A stretch of DNA of 64,000 bases from Sialis fuliginosa. Lineage: Eukaryota > Arthropoda > Insecta > Megaloptera > Sialidae. The stretch spans positions 22,975,001 to 23,039,000 of the forward strand of contig OY540817.1 in the NCBI GenBank assembly GCA_961205875.1, given 5' to 3'. Below are positions 13,801-28,800 of the stretch, one piece after another; the stretch's first letter is position 1; each line of letters starts with the position of its first letter. The position numbers and the translations under genes are program-made. Below the pieces are notes generated by a model, which saw nothing but the letters and a program-made list of their open reading frames with translations, was not told the origin of the DNA and did not search any database.

Positions 13801-16800
13801 CCACGCAGAACGGACACCGCCTCCATCATTTACGACGCCCAGCCGTCATCCGCGACGCCCAGCCGCACGGACATCGCCTCCGTCATTTTCGACGCCCAGC
13901 CGTCGCCACGCAGAACGGACACCGCCTCCGTCATCTACGACGCCCAGCCGTCATCCGCGACGCCCTGCCGTCATTCGCGACGCCCAGCCGTCAAGCCGCA
14001 AGGACATCGCCTCCGTCATTTTCGACGCCCAGCCGTCGCCACGCAGAACGGACACCGCCTCCGTCATCTAAGACGCCCAGCCGTCATCCGCGACATTTAG
14101 GCGCCATCCGCGACGCCCAGCCGTCAAGCCGCACGGACATCGTCTCCGTCATTTTCGACGCCCAGCCGTCGCCACGCAGAACGGACACCGCCTTCGTCAT
14201 CTACGACGCCCAGCCGTCATCCGCGACGCCCTGCCGTCATTCGCGACGCCCAGCCGTCAAGCCGCACGGACATCGCTTCCGTCATTTTCGACGCCCAGCC
14301 GTCGCCACGCAGAACGGACACCGCCTCCGTCATCTACGACGCCCAGCCGTCATTCGCGACATTTAGCCGCCATCCGCGACGCCCAGCCGTCAAGCCGCAC
14401 GGACATCGCCTCCGTCATTTTCGACGCCCAGCCGTCGCCACGCAGAACGGACACCGCCTCCGTCATCTACGACGCCTAGCCGTCATCCGCGACATTTAGC
14501 CGCCATCCGCGACGCCCTGCCGTCATCCGCGACGCCCAGCCGTCAAGCCGCACGGACATCGCCTCCGTCATTTTCGACGCCCAGCCGTCGCCACGCAGAA
14601 CGGACACCGCCTCCGTCATCTACGACGCCCAGCCGTCATCCGCGACATTTAGCCGCCATCCGCGACGCCCAGCCGTCAAGCCGCACGGACATCGCCTCCG
14701 TCATTTTCGACGCCCAGCCGTCGCCACGCAGAACGGACACCGCCTCCGTCATCTACGACGCCCAGCCGTCATTCGCGACATTTAGCCGCCATCCGCGACG
14801 CCCAGCCGTCAAGCCGCACGGACATCGCCTCCGTCATTTTCGACGCCCAGCCGTCGCCACGCAGAACGGACACCGCCTCCGTCATCTACGACGCCTAGCC
14901 GTCATCCGCGACATTTAGCCGCCATCCGCGACGCCCTGCCGTCATCCGCGACGCCCAGCCGTCAAGCCGCACGGACATCGCCTCCGTCATTTTCGACGCC
15001 CAGCCGTCGCCACGCAGAACGGACACCGCCTCCGTCATCTACGACGCCCAGCCGTCATTCGCGACATTTAGCCGCCATCCGCGACGCCCAGCCGTCAAGC
15101 CGCACGGACATCGCCTCCGTCATTTTCGACGCCCAGCCGTCGCCACGCAGAACGGACACCGCCTCCGTCATCTACGACGCCTAGCCGTCATCCGCGACAT
15201 TTAGCCGCCATCCGCGACGCCCTGCCGTCATCCGCGACGCCCAGCCGTCAAGCCGCACGGACATCGCCTCCGTCATTTTCGACGCCCAGCCGTCGCCACG
15301 CAGAACGGACACCGCCTCCGTCATCTACGACGCCCAGCCGTCATCCGCGACATTTAGCCGCCATCCGCGACGCCCAGCCGTCAAGCCGCACGGACATCGC
15401 CTCCGTCATTTTCAACGCCCAGCCGTCAAGCCGCACGGACATCGCCTCCGTCATTTTCGACGCCCAGCCGTCGCCACGCAGAACGGACACCGCCTCCGTC
15501 ATCTACGACGCCTAGCCGTCATCCGCGACATTTAGCCGCCATCCGCGACGCCCTGCCGTCATCCGCGACGCCCAGCCGTCAAGCCGCACGGACATCGCCT
15601 CCGTCATTTTCGACGCCCAGCCGTCGCCACGCAGAACGGACACCGCCTCCGTCATCTACGACGCCCAGCCGTCATCCGCGACATTTAGCCGCCATCCGCG
15701 ACGCCCAGCCGTCAAGCCGCACAGACATCGCCTCCGTCATTTTCGACGCCCAGCCGTCGCCACGCAGAACGGACACCGCCTCCGTCATCTACGACGCCCA
15801 GCCGTCATCCGCGACGTTTAGCCGCCATCCGCGACGCCCAGCCGTCAAGCCGCACGGACATCGCCTCCGTCATTTTCGACGCCCAGCCGTCGCCACGCAG
15901 AACGGACACCGCCTCCGTCATCTACGACGCCCAGCCGTCATCCGCGACATTTAGCCGCCATCCGCGACGCCCAGCCGTCAAGCCGCACGGACATCGCCTC
16001 CGTCATTTTCGACGCCCAGCCGTCGCCACGCAGAACGGACACCGCCTCCGTCATCTACGACGCCCAGCCGTCATCCGCGACATTTAGCCGCCATCCGCGA
16101 CGCCCAGCCGTCAAGCCGCACGGACATCGCCTCCGTCATTTTCGACGCCCAGCCGTCGCCACGCAGAACGGACACCGCCTCCGTCATCTACGACGCCCAG
16201 CCGTCATTCGCGACATTTAGCCGCCATCCGCGACGCCCAACCGTCAAGCCGCACGGACATCGCCTCCGTCATTTTCGACGCCCAGCCGTCGCCACGCAGA
16301 ACGGACACCGCCTCCGTCATCTACGACGCCTAGCCGTCATCCGCGACATTTAGCCGCCATCCGCGACGCCCTGCCGTCATCCGCGACGCCCAGCCGTCAA
16401 GCCGCACGGACATCGCCTCCGTCATTTTCGACGCCCAGCCGTCGCCACGCAGAACGGACACCGCCTCCGTCATCTACGACGCCCAGCCGTCATCCGCGAC
16501 ATTTAGCCGCCATCCGCGACGCCCAGCCGTCAAGCCGCACGGACATCGCCTCCGTCATTTTCGACGCCCAGCCGTCGCCACGCAGAACGGACACCGCCTC
16601 CGTCATCTACGACGCCCAGCCGTCATCCGCGACATTTAGCCGCCATCCGCGACGCCCAGCCGTCAAGCCGCACGGACATCGCCTCCGTCATTTTCGACGC
16701 CCAGCCGTCGCCACGCAGAACGGACACCGCCTCCGTCATCTACGACGCCCAGCCGTCATTCGCGACATTTAGCCGCCATCCGCGACGCCCAACCGTCAAG

Positions 16801-19800
16801 CCGCACGGACATCGCCTCCGTCATTTTCGACGCCCAGCCGTCGCCACGCAGAACGGACACCGCCTCCGTCATCTACGACGCCTAGCCGTCATCCGCGACA
16901 TTTAGCCGCCATCCGCGACGCCCTGCCGTCATCCGCGACGCCCAGCCGTCAAGCCGCACGGACATCGCCTCCGTCATTTTCGACGCCCAGCCGTCGCCAC
17001 GCAGAACGGACACCGCCTCCGTCATCTACGACGCCCAGCCGTCATCCGCGACATTTAGCCGCCATCCGCGACGCCCAGCCGTCAAGCCGCACGGACATCG
17101 CCTCCGTCATTTTCGACGCCCAGCCGTCGCCACGCAGAACGGACACCGCCTCCGTCATCTACGACGCCCAGCCGTCATCCGCGACATTTAGCCGCCATCC
17201 GCGACGCCCAGCCGTCGCCCACGCAGCACAGCCGAACAAACGTCGCCGCCGCGACGCTTATTATTATATATAAATATAAGCTCAATAAAGATAATAATAA
17301 AATACACCGTATGTCTATTGTTGCCTGCACTCACCTACCCACGCTCCCACTAGAACACCTGAACGCGCGTACAACGCGTTTTTGTGTTAAGGTATTTATC
17401 GAGAAAAGGGAATTTGTCGAGAAAAAGGTATTTATTAAATTATGTAGCAATGTGTATATATTTGTGTATTTACCTTTTTGTCCATTTTGTAGAATAAGAT
17501 TTTCCATAAACTTATTGAGATGTTGTAGAAGTTGATCGCACAGTTTCTCTTTGAATATCGACGGGAATAATCTCGTTAGATACGACAAACGCCTGACGAC
17601 GTTAAGATTGAGATTCCTGTGGTCGCCGAGAGATAACAGAAGCGGGCGCATTACTTTATGAAGTAGCTCTTTCTCTATAGTTCTACCACCGATGAATTTC
17701 TGCATGCAATCGTACGCAGCTTCTTGTAGTTCAGGATTATCCCACTCGAGAGCTCTGAACAAAGAAAATTAAATATCAATCATAACTGTTTGATTATTAA
17801 TTATTTAATCTCGTACTTGTATAGCACGGTGAATATCTCATCACGTTTTTCAGTTTTGAGTCCTTTGTACGCAGACAAACATCTAAGTGCACTTTTCCTG
17901 ATTAACGTAAAATCAGCCACGCTTTTGTAACAGGGTAATTTCGATAATGTAGTGTCATCTGAATCGCACAGCAGCACTAATTCTTCAAAGAACGCGTTGT
18001 GCGATTTTATCGATAGATCTGAAATAGAAAACAGTACGTAATATTTCGTAAGAATATTATTTTGTTTAAATAAACCCTCACCAAAGTTAAACAATCTCGG
18101 CGTGACCATCATACAGAACGTGTTACCGTCCATGAGCCCGATCTGAGCGTTAGCCGGCTGATGTTTGAGCTGATGCCTCGTCGGAGGCACCATGTCCGCC
18201 AGTACGTCTCGATGCGGTTCCATCACTTTCGCGATAGCATCGTTGTCTACGGATTCCGTACTGGAAACGCCGGCCAATACGTGAAGCGAGTACATTGCCT
18301 ACGAGATAAAAATAAAAACTCAGTGTTTCAAATAAAAATGTCGCCGTAGAAGATATTTACTTGTTCTCTGACGAGCGTATGAGGACTCGTAACCAAACGG
18401 ACGAGTTCATGGGTCATGTCGTACAGCGCTTTATCTCTGGCCGCTTTCAAGTCTTCGATTTCTTCGGCGGACAGTTTAACATCGTGAGGGCCGGCGTTCG
18501 TCAGAGCCATCTCGTCAATCGGAGCAGTGCACATGCGCAGCATTTTTTCTAGATTGTATTTAGCTTTGTCTAAAGCTCCGCTCGATACCTGTTTTAAAAA
18601 ATTGTAATTTATCGTTTGTTAATTTACTAATAACAATAACTTACCTCTCCACATAAATCCATCATTACAAACATCAAAGCTCTGAGGAATTGGAATGCGT
18701 GTCTCATTAACCAAGCCGGCGGAACTTTCTCCAGGAGAAATCCTAGAGCAATACAGCCGCCGAGTTTTTGATACCACGCTCGTTCGTAACATAAAGAACA
18801 CAGTCTTTCCGACAGATATTCAAATAACGGTAGTTGACACGCCTGAAAATACACAAATACACATTGAATTAATTATGTATTTTAAAATGCTACCTAATAC
18901 ATGAATGTTCCCATTAGCATTCTAATACAATAGACAAAATATTAAATTGATTCACTAAGCCGTTTAGGAAATATATTGATTTAAACTAGGGGCCTTGCCC
19001 CTGGGCGCTACGCGCCCCAACCCCAAATCGTGCCACATTTGATAAAATATTGATTGATAAGATATAAATTATTATTTTATATTAACTTTTGTCATATCAA
19101 ATTTTCATAAAATATTTCACTGTAATTGTTTTAAATGCTGATAAGTAAATAATTCCTGAATTTGGCGGAGATAATCATTTATCATTATTACCTTTCCAGT
19201 AATATTACAATTTACATGTACAAATCACCCTAACATCAGAACGTACTCGGGTCTCAGCCTTCGGCTGCGACCCTCGTATCCATCGTAATTTATACCTTTA
19301 CCATTAATTTTAATAATGCCTTTGAGAAATTACCAAAAAATCACGATTTTGATGATTTTTATATGGGATCATCTACTAGTCAGAACCAACAAAGTAAGTT
19401 TCATTAAAATCGGTCCAGTGGTTCATGAGTTAAGCGTGCGACAAAAATTCAGGGGACAGGCACACATACACATACGCACACACATAGACAACATATTTTA
19501 TTATATTTTGATGATAATTTTTACTAAAAAATCTTCTCCATGTAAAATAATAGAATGCGCGTTTGTGAAAAAGAGCAAAAAAATCAATGAAAAACGTTTG
19601 AAAAAAATTCGTGGTGCATGGATCTCATAGAGAAGATTAAGTTCTATAATTTTTATCATAATCATTTTTTACGTAAAATCAGTCGTTTTGGAAATATGTA
19701 TGTTGAAAACTATTGTTACGCCGATTTTTCGCTGCGTTCCCAAAACTACCCTTCACTTTGAGCAACGATTACGAGAGTAGGCTGGGAATTAACCGAATAG

Positions 19801-22800
19801 TGCACATGACATTTTTTACGTAGAATTTTATGTAGAATCTTTAATTCCTGTAATATTTTTTTCTCCGAACAGTGGTTCAGATGAAAAATGGGAAAAACTG
19901 GGATAAATTTCATTCCGGGGGTAGTTTTTTACGTGAAAGGGGATGTTCCATCCACGATTTAGGTGGGAACTTTTCGGGCTCTTATTCCGAACCTTACTAA
20001 GAGTTCGTGGACAAAGTATCAAAACTTTATAATTTTTTTCTTCTATTTGGCGAATTTTAATCTAAATACCGTGGACTATAACTTCTATTACGAAATTTAT
20101 AACGCAGATATTTGTATATTTCAAAATTCAGCTACTTTTGTATCTGATTGAGGTTTGATTTATAATTATAAACTAACCCGTTCTCTGGTCCCGAGTATCA
20201 ACGTCGCCGTATCGAGCATGATATTGAGAGCGACGTGTCCCGGCTTGCACAGCTCCTTCTCTTCGTGCGCCATGATCACCGCGATCGCGTCGACGAGCAC
20301 TAACGGATCCACGCCGGTGTTGTTGCCGGACGCCAGCGGGAACGGGCCGGCCTGCTGCGCGACGGCCACCATCGTGTAATGCCTGACCAACGCTATCATC
20401 GTCGGCAGGACGCTGACGCGCAAGTCGCGTATCGCCGCCGCCACAAACATGCCGGTCAGGGCCGTCTGGTGCGTGTCCCGCGCTTGCTTGTCCGAGCACT
20501 TGTACGGAGGTTCGTTTGTACGTCGGATCGGAGCTTCCTCGAAACTGTAAATACGATTGCGTCAGCTCTTTAGGTTCCGGTTATATTAATAACGTATTTA
20601 CCTGGGATGCAAGAACAATCTCAGCATCGTAGATCTGTTATCATCGAGGTTGAGGCTAGCCGCTAAGTAACATCTAATTACCTCCCAGCACTGCTTGTGA
20701 TAGAATGAATCGGTTGAACTGGATTTTAATGCGTTTACAGCCGTCTCAATAATCTAGAAGAAACAATCATTTCAATAGTACGATACGCAAACGACTAGAA
20801 CAAATCAATTACCTTGTCTACCGGGAACTCGATAGGTTTCTCGTGACCTTGGAATTCAACGATTATAGCTGGCGCAGGTGTTTCTTTATCATTGTATTCC
20901 AGTTTCTGCGGTTCTATCATCATCTTACGATTGCCACCACCAAATTTACCGAGGACTCTGAATTAAGGAACCATTCAAATATTAATACCATCAAGAGTCA
21001 AAAACAGTATAAGATATATTTACCTGAAGGCTACGTGTGCCACATGATCTTGATTTCTAAGTGTGCGCCATAAAGCTTGCATTAAATCTGCTCTGACTGG
21101 TTGAATATGTTCATAAAGGAAATCTGGTTGAAGATTGTCAACGCACAGCTCTAATGTACGTAAACCCTATAGAAGATACAGTCATTTATGTTTGTTTCTT
21201 TTATGAAAATAACTGCCCAATTATAACTATGCTGTTGAGAAAAAGGTATTTATCGAGAAAAAGGTATTTGTCGAGAAAAAGGGATTTATCGAGAAAAAGG
21301 GATTTGTCGAGAAAAAGGTATTTATAGAAAAAAAGGTATTTATCGAGAAAAAGGGATTTGTCGAGAAAAAGGTATTTGTCGAGAAATAGGGATTTGTCGA
21401 GAAAAAGGTATTTGTCGAGAAATAGGGATTTGTCGAGAAATAGGGATTTGTCGAGAAATAGGGATTTGTCGAGAAATAGGGATTTGCCGAGAAAAAGGTA
21501 TTTGTCGAGAAATAGGGATTTGTCGAGAAAAAGGTATTTGTCGAGAAATAGGGATTTGTCGAGAAATAGGGATTTGTCGAAAATAGGGATTCCGAGAAAT
21601 AGGTATTTGTCGAGAAATAGGGATTTGTCGAGAAAAAGGAATTTGTCGAGAAATAGGGATTTGTCGAGAAATAGGGATTTGTCGAGAAATAGGGATTTGC
21701 CGAGAAAAAGGTATTTGTCGAGAAATAGGGATTTGTCGAGAAAAAGGTATTTGTCGAGAAATAGGGATTTGTCGAGAAATAGGGATTTGTCGAGAAATAG
21801 GGATTTGCCGAGAAAAAGGTATTTGTCGAGAAATAGGGATTTGCCGAGAAAAAGGTATTTGTCGAGAAATAGGGATTTGTCGAGAAAAAGGTATTTGTTG
21901 AGAAATGGGGATTTGTCGAGAAATAGGGATTTGCCGAAAAAAAGGTATTTGTCGAGAAATAGGGATTTGTCGAGAAAAAAAAATTATTAAAAGGTGAAAT
22001 ATGAAACCATATATACCTGACTGATAAGTGTATGTGAACCATTCAACGCAGACACTAGAGGATCCATCAGCATAGGCAAGTAAGGCAGAAGTGAACTCAA
22101 TCTTACAGGCACCGTCAAACATAACTCCACAAATAGATCTTTCATGTGAGGCTTGTGCAAACCACTCTGAAGTCTGTTTAATCCTTCCAGTAAGTTCGGA
22201 AGTAGCGGGAGAAACTCTTGATACAGTAAATCATGGCTACCGCCGCCTATAGATCTGAATAACGCTCGGAGCAGTAGGAAGTAGTTGTAAGGTTCTTTCG
22301 CTGTCATTGCAAGTTCCATAGATCTAGATAATAAATTAATCAGTTCAACAAAGTATAAACTATTAATACTAAATAATACCTATTGACGATTTGGTGCAAA
22401 TGCGGTCTCAACATGTGTTCATTTTCCGCTGGGAACATGCTGACGCTACCAAACACCAATTTGAACAGCCTGAGATACAATCCGCTGCGTTCTGCGTTCT
22501 GTCCCATGTCCGGCATACGTCCCAGCAGGTATTCGACGAGCACGGTCGCAAACACCGGACTCGTGTGCGGTTTCGCCAGGAAAGAGTTGATCACAACCTG
22601 AAGATGTGTGTTGTGGTGAATCCTATCGACCATGTACGCGACGCACGTTGAAAATATCGCCTTGAATACGTCCGGCGTCATTTGTGAAAACTGCAAACGA
22701 TTAATTAACAAATAAAACATTTTTATAATCACTTGTGAATTGTTTGATACTCACGAGTCCGCTGAAGTGTTCCAAGACATCTTTGTCGTCTTGGTTCCTC

Positions 22801-25800
22801 GTCGCAGCTTGTTGGGCGGTTGTTTGTGGTCCGACGCCCGGCCGCCCGCCTTGAGCTTGCTGCCTTACGTTTCCTGCCTGGACGTAAAGTCCTTGCAATC
22901 CTGCCGCGGTCGTCAAAGGGACTTGGTAAATATCAAGAGCCTTCATTGCCCACTTTACCAGTCGGATGAACACCAACGTTTCTTGAGGAGAAAATTTCTT
23001 TTGAATGTTTTCTCCGTTTGGTCCCTGAAATATCACAAATTATATTATTTAATTATTATTATATGCATCACAATTACTTACAGTTGCGTTAGCGCAGCCC
23101 CACGTTATAGTTTTAACACCGAACACTAATGTTTTAACAAGATTTCTGTAATCTATTACGTTATACGACATTTGCTGTTGGGGAAAACCAAATCTGGATT
23201 TTGCGCTTTCTTCTGATTGATCTAAAAAATTACATTATTTAGTATAATTAATAAGTTCTTTAAGAAAAAAAATCGTTTCTACTAACTGCGGTTTAATAAC
23301 TGTGTATTTTGCAAATCTTCAACTTTAACTTCCACCGGTTCTGTTTTTACTTCAGGCGGAGTCGGTTGAACTTGAGGCACAAGTTGCACTTTACTAAAAC
23401 ATAATTACACCGTCAGAATATCACGTGCAAGTGAATATCACACACGCGCTCACCTTCTGTTCACTAAAATCGGCAACTGAAGTTTTGCAAACGTTTTAAA
23501 CTTGAGAACAAATATCTCCAACATGCGCATTAAGAATTCTCTACTTTGCTGCGCATTCTCGCCTTTAGATTTCGATTTGATGCAGTCTACCAGGTTCAGT
23601 AATAATTTACAAGACATTGTTTGGATCCTGTCAAGATAAAAATGTAACAGAACGTTAAGAGAAACAATTACTTTATTAATATTCACACTTACGTCGTAGT
23701 GAGGGTTGGATCGTGTATTACTTTACCAAAGAAATGTACAGCACGCGCAAGGTCAGACATAGGTAAATCTGCTCTGACTTGGTGTACAAGATCAGCTAAA
23801 GTTGAATACGCTAGGGGTCGTAAATTGTCTCGAACTGTACATCCGTTGCCCAATAATACAGACTCGTCAAACAGTTTCTCCATGTGGGGGATAAACTCTA
23901 AATTAAGACAGAACAGGTTACATATAATCACGCTATCGCTCAAAACCGCTGAGCAGTGAACAAATAAGTTAAAAAACATGGAAAATGATCTTACTTTGTT
24001 TAAGTTCACTCGCAAATATATGTTTGACAGCAATCAGAAGTTCTTTACGGAGATGGCAAGCTTCGTGAGGACATGTTGCAAGTAAGCCCAATACTCCGGT
24101 TACCAACTGCGTGTACAGCTCGGATACCACGTCGAGATGAGATGGAATTGTATAAGCAATAAAGGTTAACATTTTTATCTGCGCGCTTATAAAATCCATA
24201 AACACATCTTCGTTGAACTGCGGAGATTTCCTGTACACAAATTATGTTATAAATAAAATAAAAGATATAAAGAATAAAATAGCATGGCTTGACCATAAAA
24301 TGCACACCCCCTAGACTCATTTCTTGTAAAATATTGATCACATAACCTCACTTTCAAGTAGTATATTTTCTTAAAACAATCTGTCACAAAATAATAAACA
24401 AATACAGAACCTGAAAAACATATTCCACAAATAATAAATAATGCATTTTAATTTATCATAATACGTTAATCCTACAATTATGATTTTTCGGAATTAACAT
24501 TAAATTTCAACAAACACAATTCATTTTTTTATGACAGAAAATTAAAACAAATCCGATATTAAATTAAGTAAATATGGAGACTGTAATGACCATAAAATGC
24601 ACACCCCCTAGACTCATTTCTTGTAAAATATTGATCACATAACCTCACTTTCAAGTAGTATATTTTCTTAAAACAATTTGTCACAAAATAATAAACAAAT
24701 ACAGAACCTGAAAAACATATTCCACAAATAATAAATAATGCATTTTAATTTATCATAATACGTTAATCCTACAATTATGATTTTTCGGGATTAACATTAA
24801 ATTTCAACAAACACAATTCATTTTTTTATGACAGAAAATTAAAACAAATCCGATATTAAATTAAGTAAATATGGAGACTGTAATGACCATAAAATGCACA
24901 CCCCCTAGACTCATTTCTTGTAAAAAATTGATCACATAACCTCACTTTCAAGTAGTATATTTTCTTAAAACAATTTGTCACAAAATAATAAACAAATACA
25001 GAACCTGAAAAATATATTCCACAAATAATAAATAATGCATTTTAATTTATCATAATATAGTGCGAGAGCTGATGACATATTTTTCTGCCCCATCTGAGCA
25101 CTAGGCAGACTTACAGAAATCGTTTATTCATGTGTTGTACATCATGGGAAAAATAGTCCCAACCCCCATACCCGGGGATAAAGGGGTTTAATTCCTTAGT
25201 GAACATGTAAAGAAAAAGTGCATTTTTGCCCCATGTGAGCACTAATAAAATCACCACAGGGAGTTAGTTTATGAAAAGTTAGATAGTGAAAGTGCAATGG
25301 GCAGACGCGTAGGGTGGGGATAAGGGGCAGGCAGACGCACTCAAAGATGCAATGTTTTTTTTGAAAATTGCCCCATTTGAGCATTGATGAATTTTGGAGG
25401 GATGGCAGTTTTTGATCTGTAGATGACCGAAAAAACATAGGCAGACGCGTAGTGTGGGGATAAGGGGAGGGCAGACGCAATTGAAAGTGGCAAAGGGTTG
25501 TAAATTTTTTAAAAACATTGTATCTTCGGTACTAAATATTCCACCGATGATATCAAATATGTTTTAGAATCATCTAAGTAAGAAGAAAATATGTCTCTTG
25601 TAGTTTTTTTGATGTTAAGTACCGTTTTGCTGAAATTTATAAATTTATAAAACTCAAAGTCCCAAGGTCCTGAGTTCGAATCCCAAAGAGTTCTGTTTTA
25701 TTTATTTATTTTTTGTTTTTTGTTTATTACACAGAATAAGAAGAATATAATCAAAATATATTAAAAAAAAATTTCAGCGCCTACTTTTTTACACGTTTAA

Positions 25801-28800
25801 TATTTTTTTTTAGATTTTCATATTAATGAAATTTTTCCTTTTCGTGTTAGTTCGGGGTAAACAAATGTGTTTTCAAAGAACTAATGTGTTATCCAGAGAG
25901 TCATTGCGGACAACTTCAAGCAAAAAAATAATTACAAAACAACCCAGTTAAAAAAATAGAATAACACTTTCAATTGCGTCTGCCCATCCCTTATCCCCAC
26001 ACTACGCGTCTGCCTGTGTTTTTTCGGTCATCTACAGATCAAAACCTGTCATCCCTCCAAAATTCATCAATGTTCAAATGGGGCAATTTTCAAAAAAAAT
26101 ATTGCATCTTTGAGTGCGTCTGCCTGCCCCTTATCCCCACCCTACGCGTCTGCCTTTGTTTTTTCGATCATCTACAGATCAAAAACTGCCATCCCTCCAA
26201 AATTCATCAATGCTCAAATGGGGCAATTTTCAAAAAAAATATTGCATCTTTGAGTGCGTCTGCCTGCCCCTTATCCCCACCCTACGCGTCTGCCCATTGC
26301 ACTTTCACTATCTAACTTTTCATAAACTAACTCCCTGTGGTGATTTTATTAGTGCTCACATGGGGCAAAAATGCACTTTTTCTTTACATGTTCACTAAGG
26401 AATTAAACCCCTTTATCCCCGGGTATGGGGGTTGGGACTATTTTTCCCATGATGTACAACACATGAATAAACGATTTCCGTAAGTCTGCCTAGTGCTCAG
26501 ATGGGGCAGAAAAATATGTCATCAGCTCTCGCACTAATACGTTAATCCTACAATTATGATTTTTCGGAATTAACATTAAATTTCAACAAACACAATTCAT
26601 TTTTTTATGACAGAAAATTAAAACAAATCCGATATTAAATTAAGTAAATATGGAGACTGTAATGACCATAAAATGCACACCCCCTAGACTCATTTCTTGT
26701 AAAAAATTGATCACATAACCTAACTTTCAAGTAGTATATTTTCTTAAAACAATCTGTCACAAAATAATAAACAAATACAGAACCTGAAAAACATATTCCA
26801 CAAATAATAAATAATGCATTTTAATTTATCATAATACGTTAATCCTACAATTATGATTTTTCGGAATTAACATTAAATTTCAACAAACACAATTCATTTT
26901 TTTATGACAGAAAATTAAAACAAATCCGATATTAAATTAAGTAAATATGGAGACTGTAATGACCATAAAATGCACACCCCCTAGACTCATTTCTTGTAAA
27001 AAATTGATCACATAACCTCACTTTCAAGTAGTATATTTTCTTAAAACAATTTGTCACAAAATAATAAACAAATACAGAACCTGAAAAACATATTCCACAA
27101 ATAATAAATAATGCATTTTAATTTATCATAATACGTTAATCCTACAATTATGATTTTTCGGGATTAACATTAAATTTCAACAAACACAATTCATTTTTTT
27201 ATGACAGAAAATTAAAACAAATCCGATATTAAATTAAGTAAATATGGAGACTGTAATGACCATAAAATGCACACCCTCTAGACTCATTTCTTGTAAAAAA
27301 TTGATCACATAACCTCACTTTCAAGTAGTATATTTTCTTAAAACAATCTGTCACAAAATAATAAACAAATACAGAACCTGAAAAACATATTCCTCAAATA
27401 ATAAATAATGCATTTTAATTTATCATAATACGTTAATCCTACAATTATGATTTTTCGGAATTAACATTAAATTTCAACAAACACAATTCATTTTTTTATG
27501 ACAGAAAATTACAACAAATCCGATATTAAATTAAGTAAATATGGAGACTGTAATGACCATAAAATGCACACCCCCTAGACTCATTTCTTGTAAAAAATTG
27601 ATCACATAACCTCACTTTCAAGTAGTATATTTTCTTAAAACAATCTGTCACAAAATAATAAACAAATACAGAACCTGAAAAACATATTCCACAAATAATA
27701 AATAATGCATTTTAATTTATCATAATACGTTAATCCTACAATTATGATTTTTCGGAATTAACATTAAATTTCAACAAACACAATTCATTTTTTTATGACA
27801 GAAAATTAAAACAAATCCGATATTAAATTAAGTAAATATGGAGACTGTAATGACCATAAAATGCACACCCCCTAGACTCATTTCTTGTAAAATATTGATC
27901 ACATAACCTCACTTTCAAGTAGTATATTTTCTTAAAACAATTTGTCACAAAATAATAAACAAATACAGAACCTGAAAAACATATTCCACAAATAATAAAT
28001 AATGCATTTTAATTTATCATAATACGTTAATCCTACAATTATGATTTTTCGGAATTAACATTAAATTTCAACAAACACAATTCATTTTTTTATGACAGAA
28101 AATTAAAACAAATCCGATATTAAATTAAGTAAATATGGAGACTGTAATGTTCTCTTTCAGAAAATGTAAACTTTTAAGTGGGTTACTGAAGAAATTTAAG
28201 ATATAATGCTCATAATAATATTTACTAACCTTTGGGCTTCTGTCGGCTGTAACGTAATTGTATTCAATATAAGTTTAATATAATCACAAATGTCTTGCTG
28301 AACAAGCGGCTTATACATTTGGTAAAAGAGTACGACTATAATAGGTAACTCTTGGAGGATTTTAAGAGAAAGTGTCCCTCGAGGAATCAAGTTATACTGA
28401 AATAAAAAACAAATTAAAATACCAAAATATAATAAATAAATAGTTTTACTAACTGTGACAATAGTTTCATCTTGATTACGTCTTTCTGTATGTACGAGCG
28501 TAATGGTGAAAGTATCGGCCAAAAGCTGCTCAACAGGTATTTCAGAAAAGTCTTTAACCCTTATCGGAGCACGGGGTTCAAATATCCTGTCTAAATGCGA
28601 TGGAACATTTGCATAAATTGATTTTACAAATCGTAAGAACGTTTGGGTCTAGAAAAGATAAACGTATTTAGTGATAACCGTTTAATTGTAAGCACTTTCA
28701 TCTATGTTTACCTCCGGATTGAATGACGGTTTATACGTTTTGTGTAATTCTATAATAATGCGCAAACAGACTAGAGTATTTTCTTCATTCTCTATTTCAA

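Noticed and set aside
12716-17225. CRISPR-like regular repeats
   Set aside because: Units are contiguous without unique spacers, and this is an insect nuclear intron; they are minisatellites.
21227-22122. ORFs of 200-270 codons of Phe-Ser-Thr-Asn or Ser-Arg-Gln-Ile-Pro repeats, and similar ones at 12223-13083
   Set aside because: Artefacts of the 18-bp minisatellite; they run across TRRAP splice sites and have no independent support.
25665-25690. tRNA-like B-box GAGTTCGAATCCC (and a similar GGGTTCGAACC at about 51232)
   Set aside because: No matching A-box or cloverleaf around them; at most decayed SINE remnants, so not called as tRNA genes.
25196-26398. ORFs of about 80-113 codons with Pro/Leu/Cys repeats in both arms of the inverted-repeat element
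   Set aside because: Mirror-image products of the same inverted and tandem repeats; no transposase similarity.
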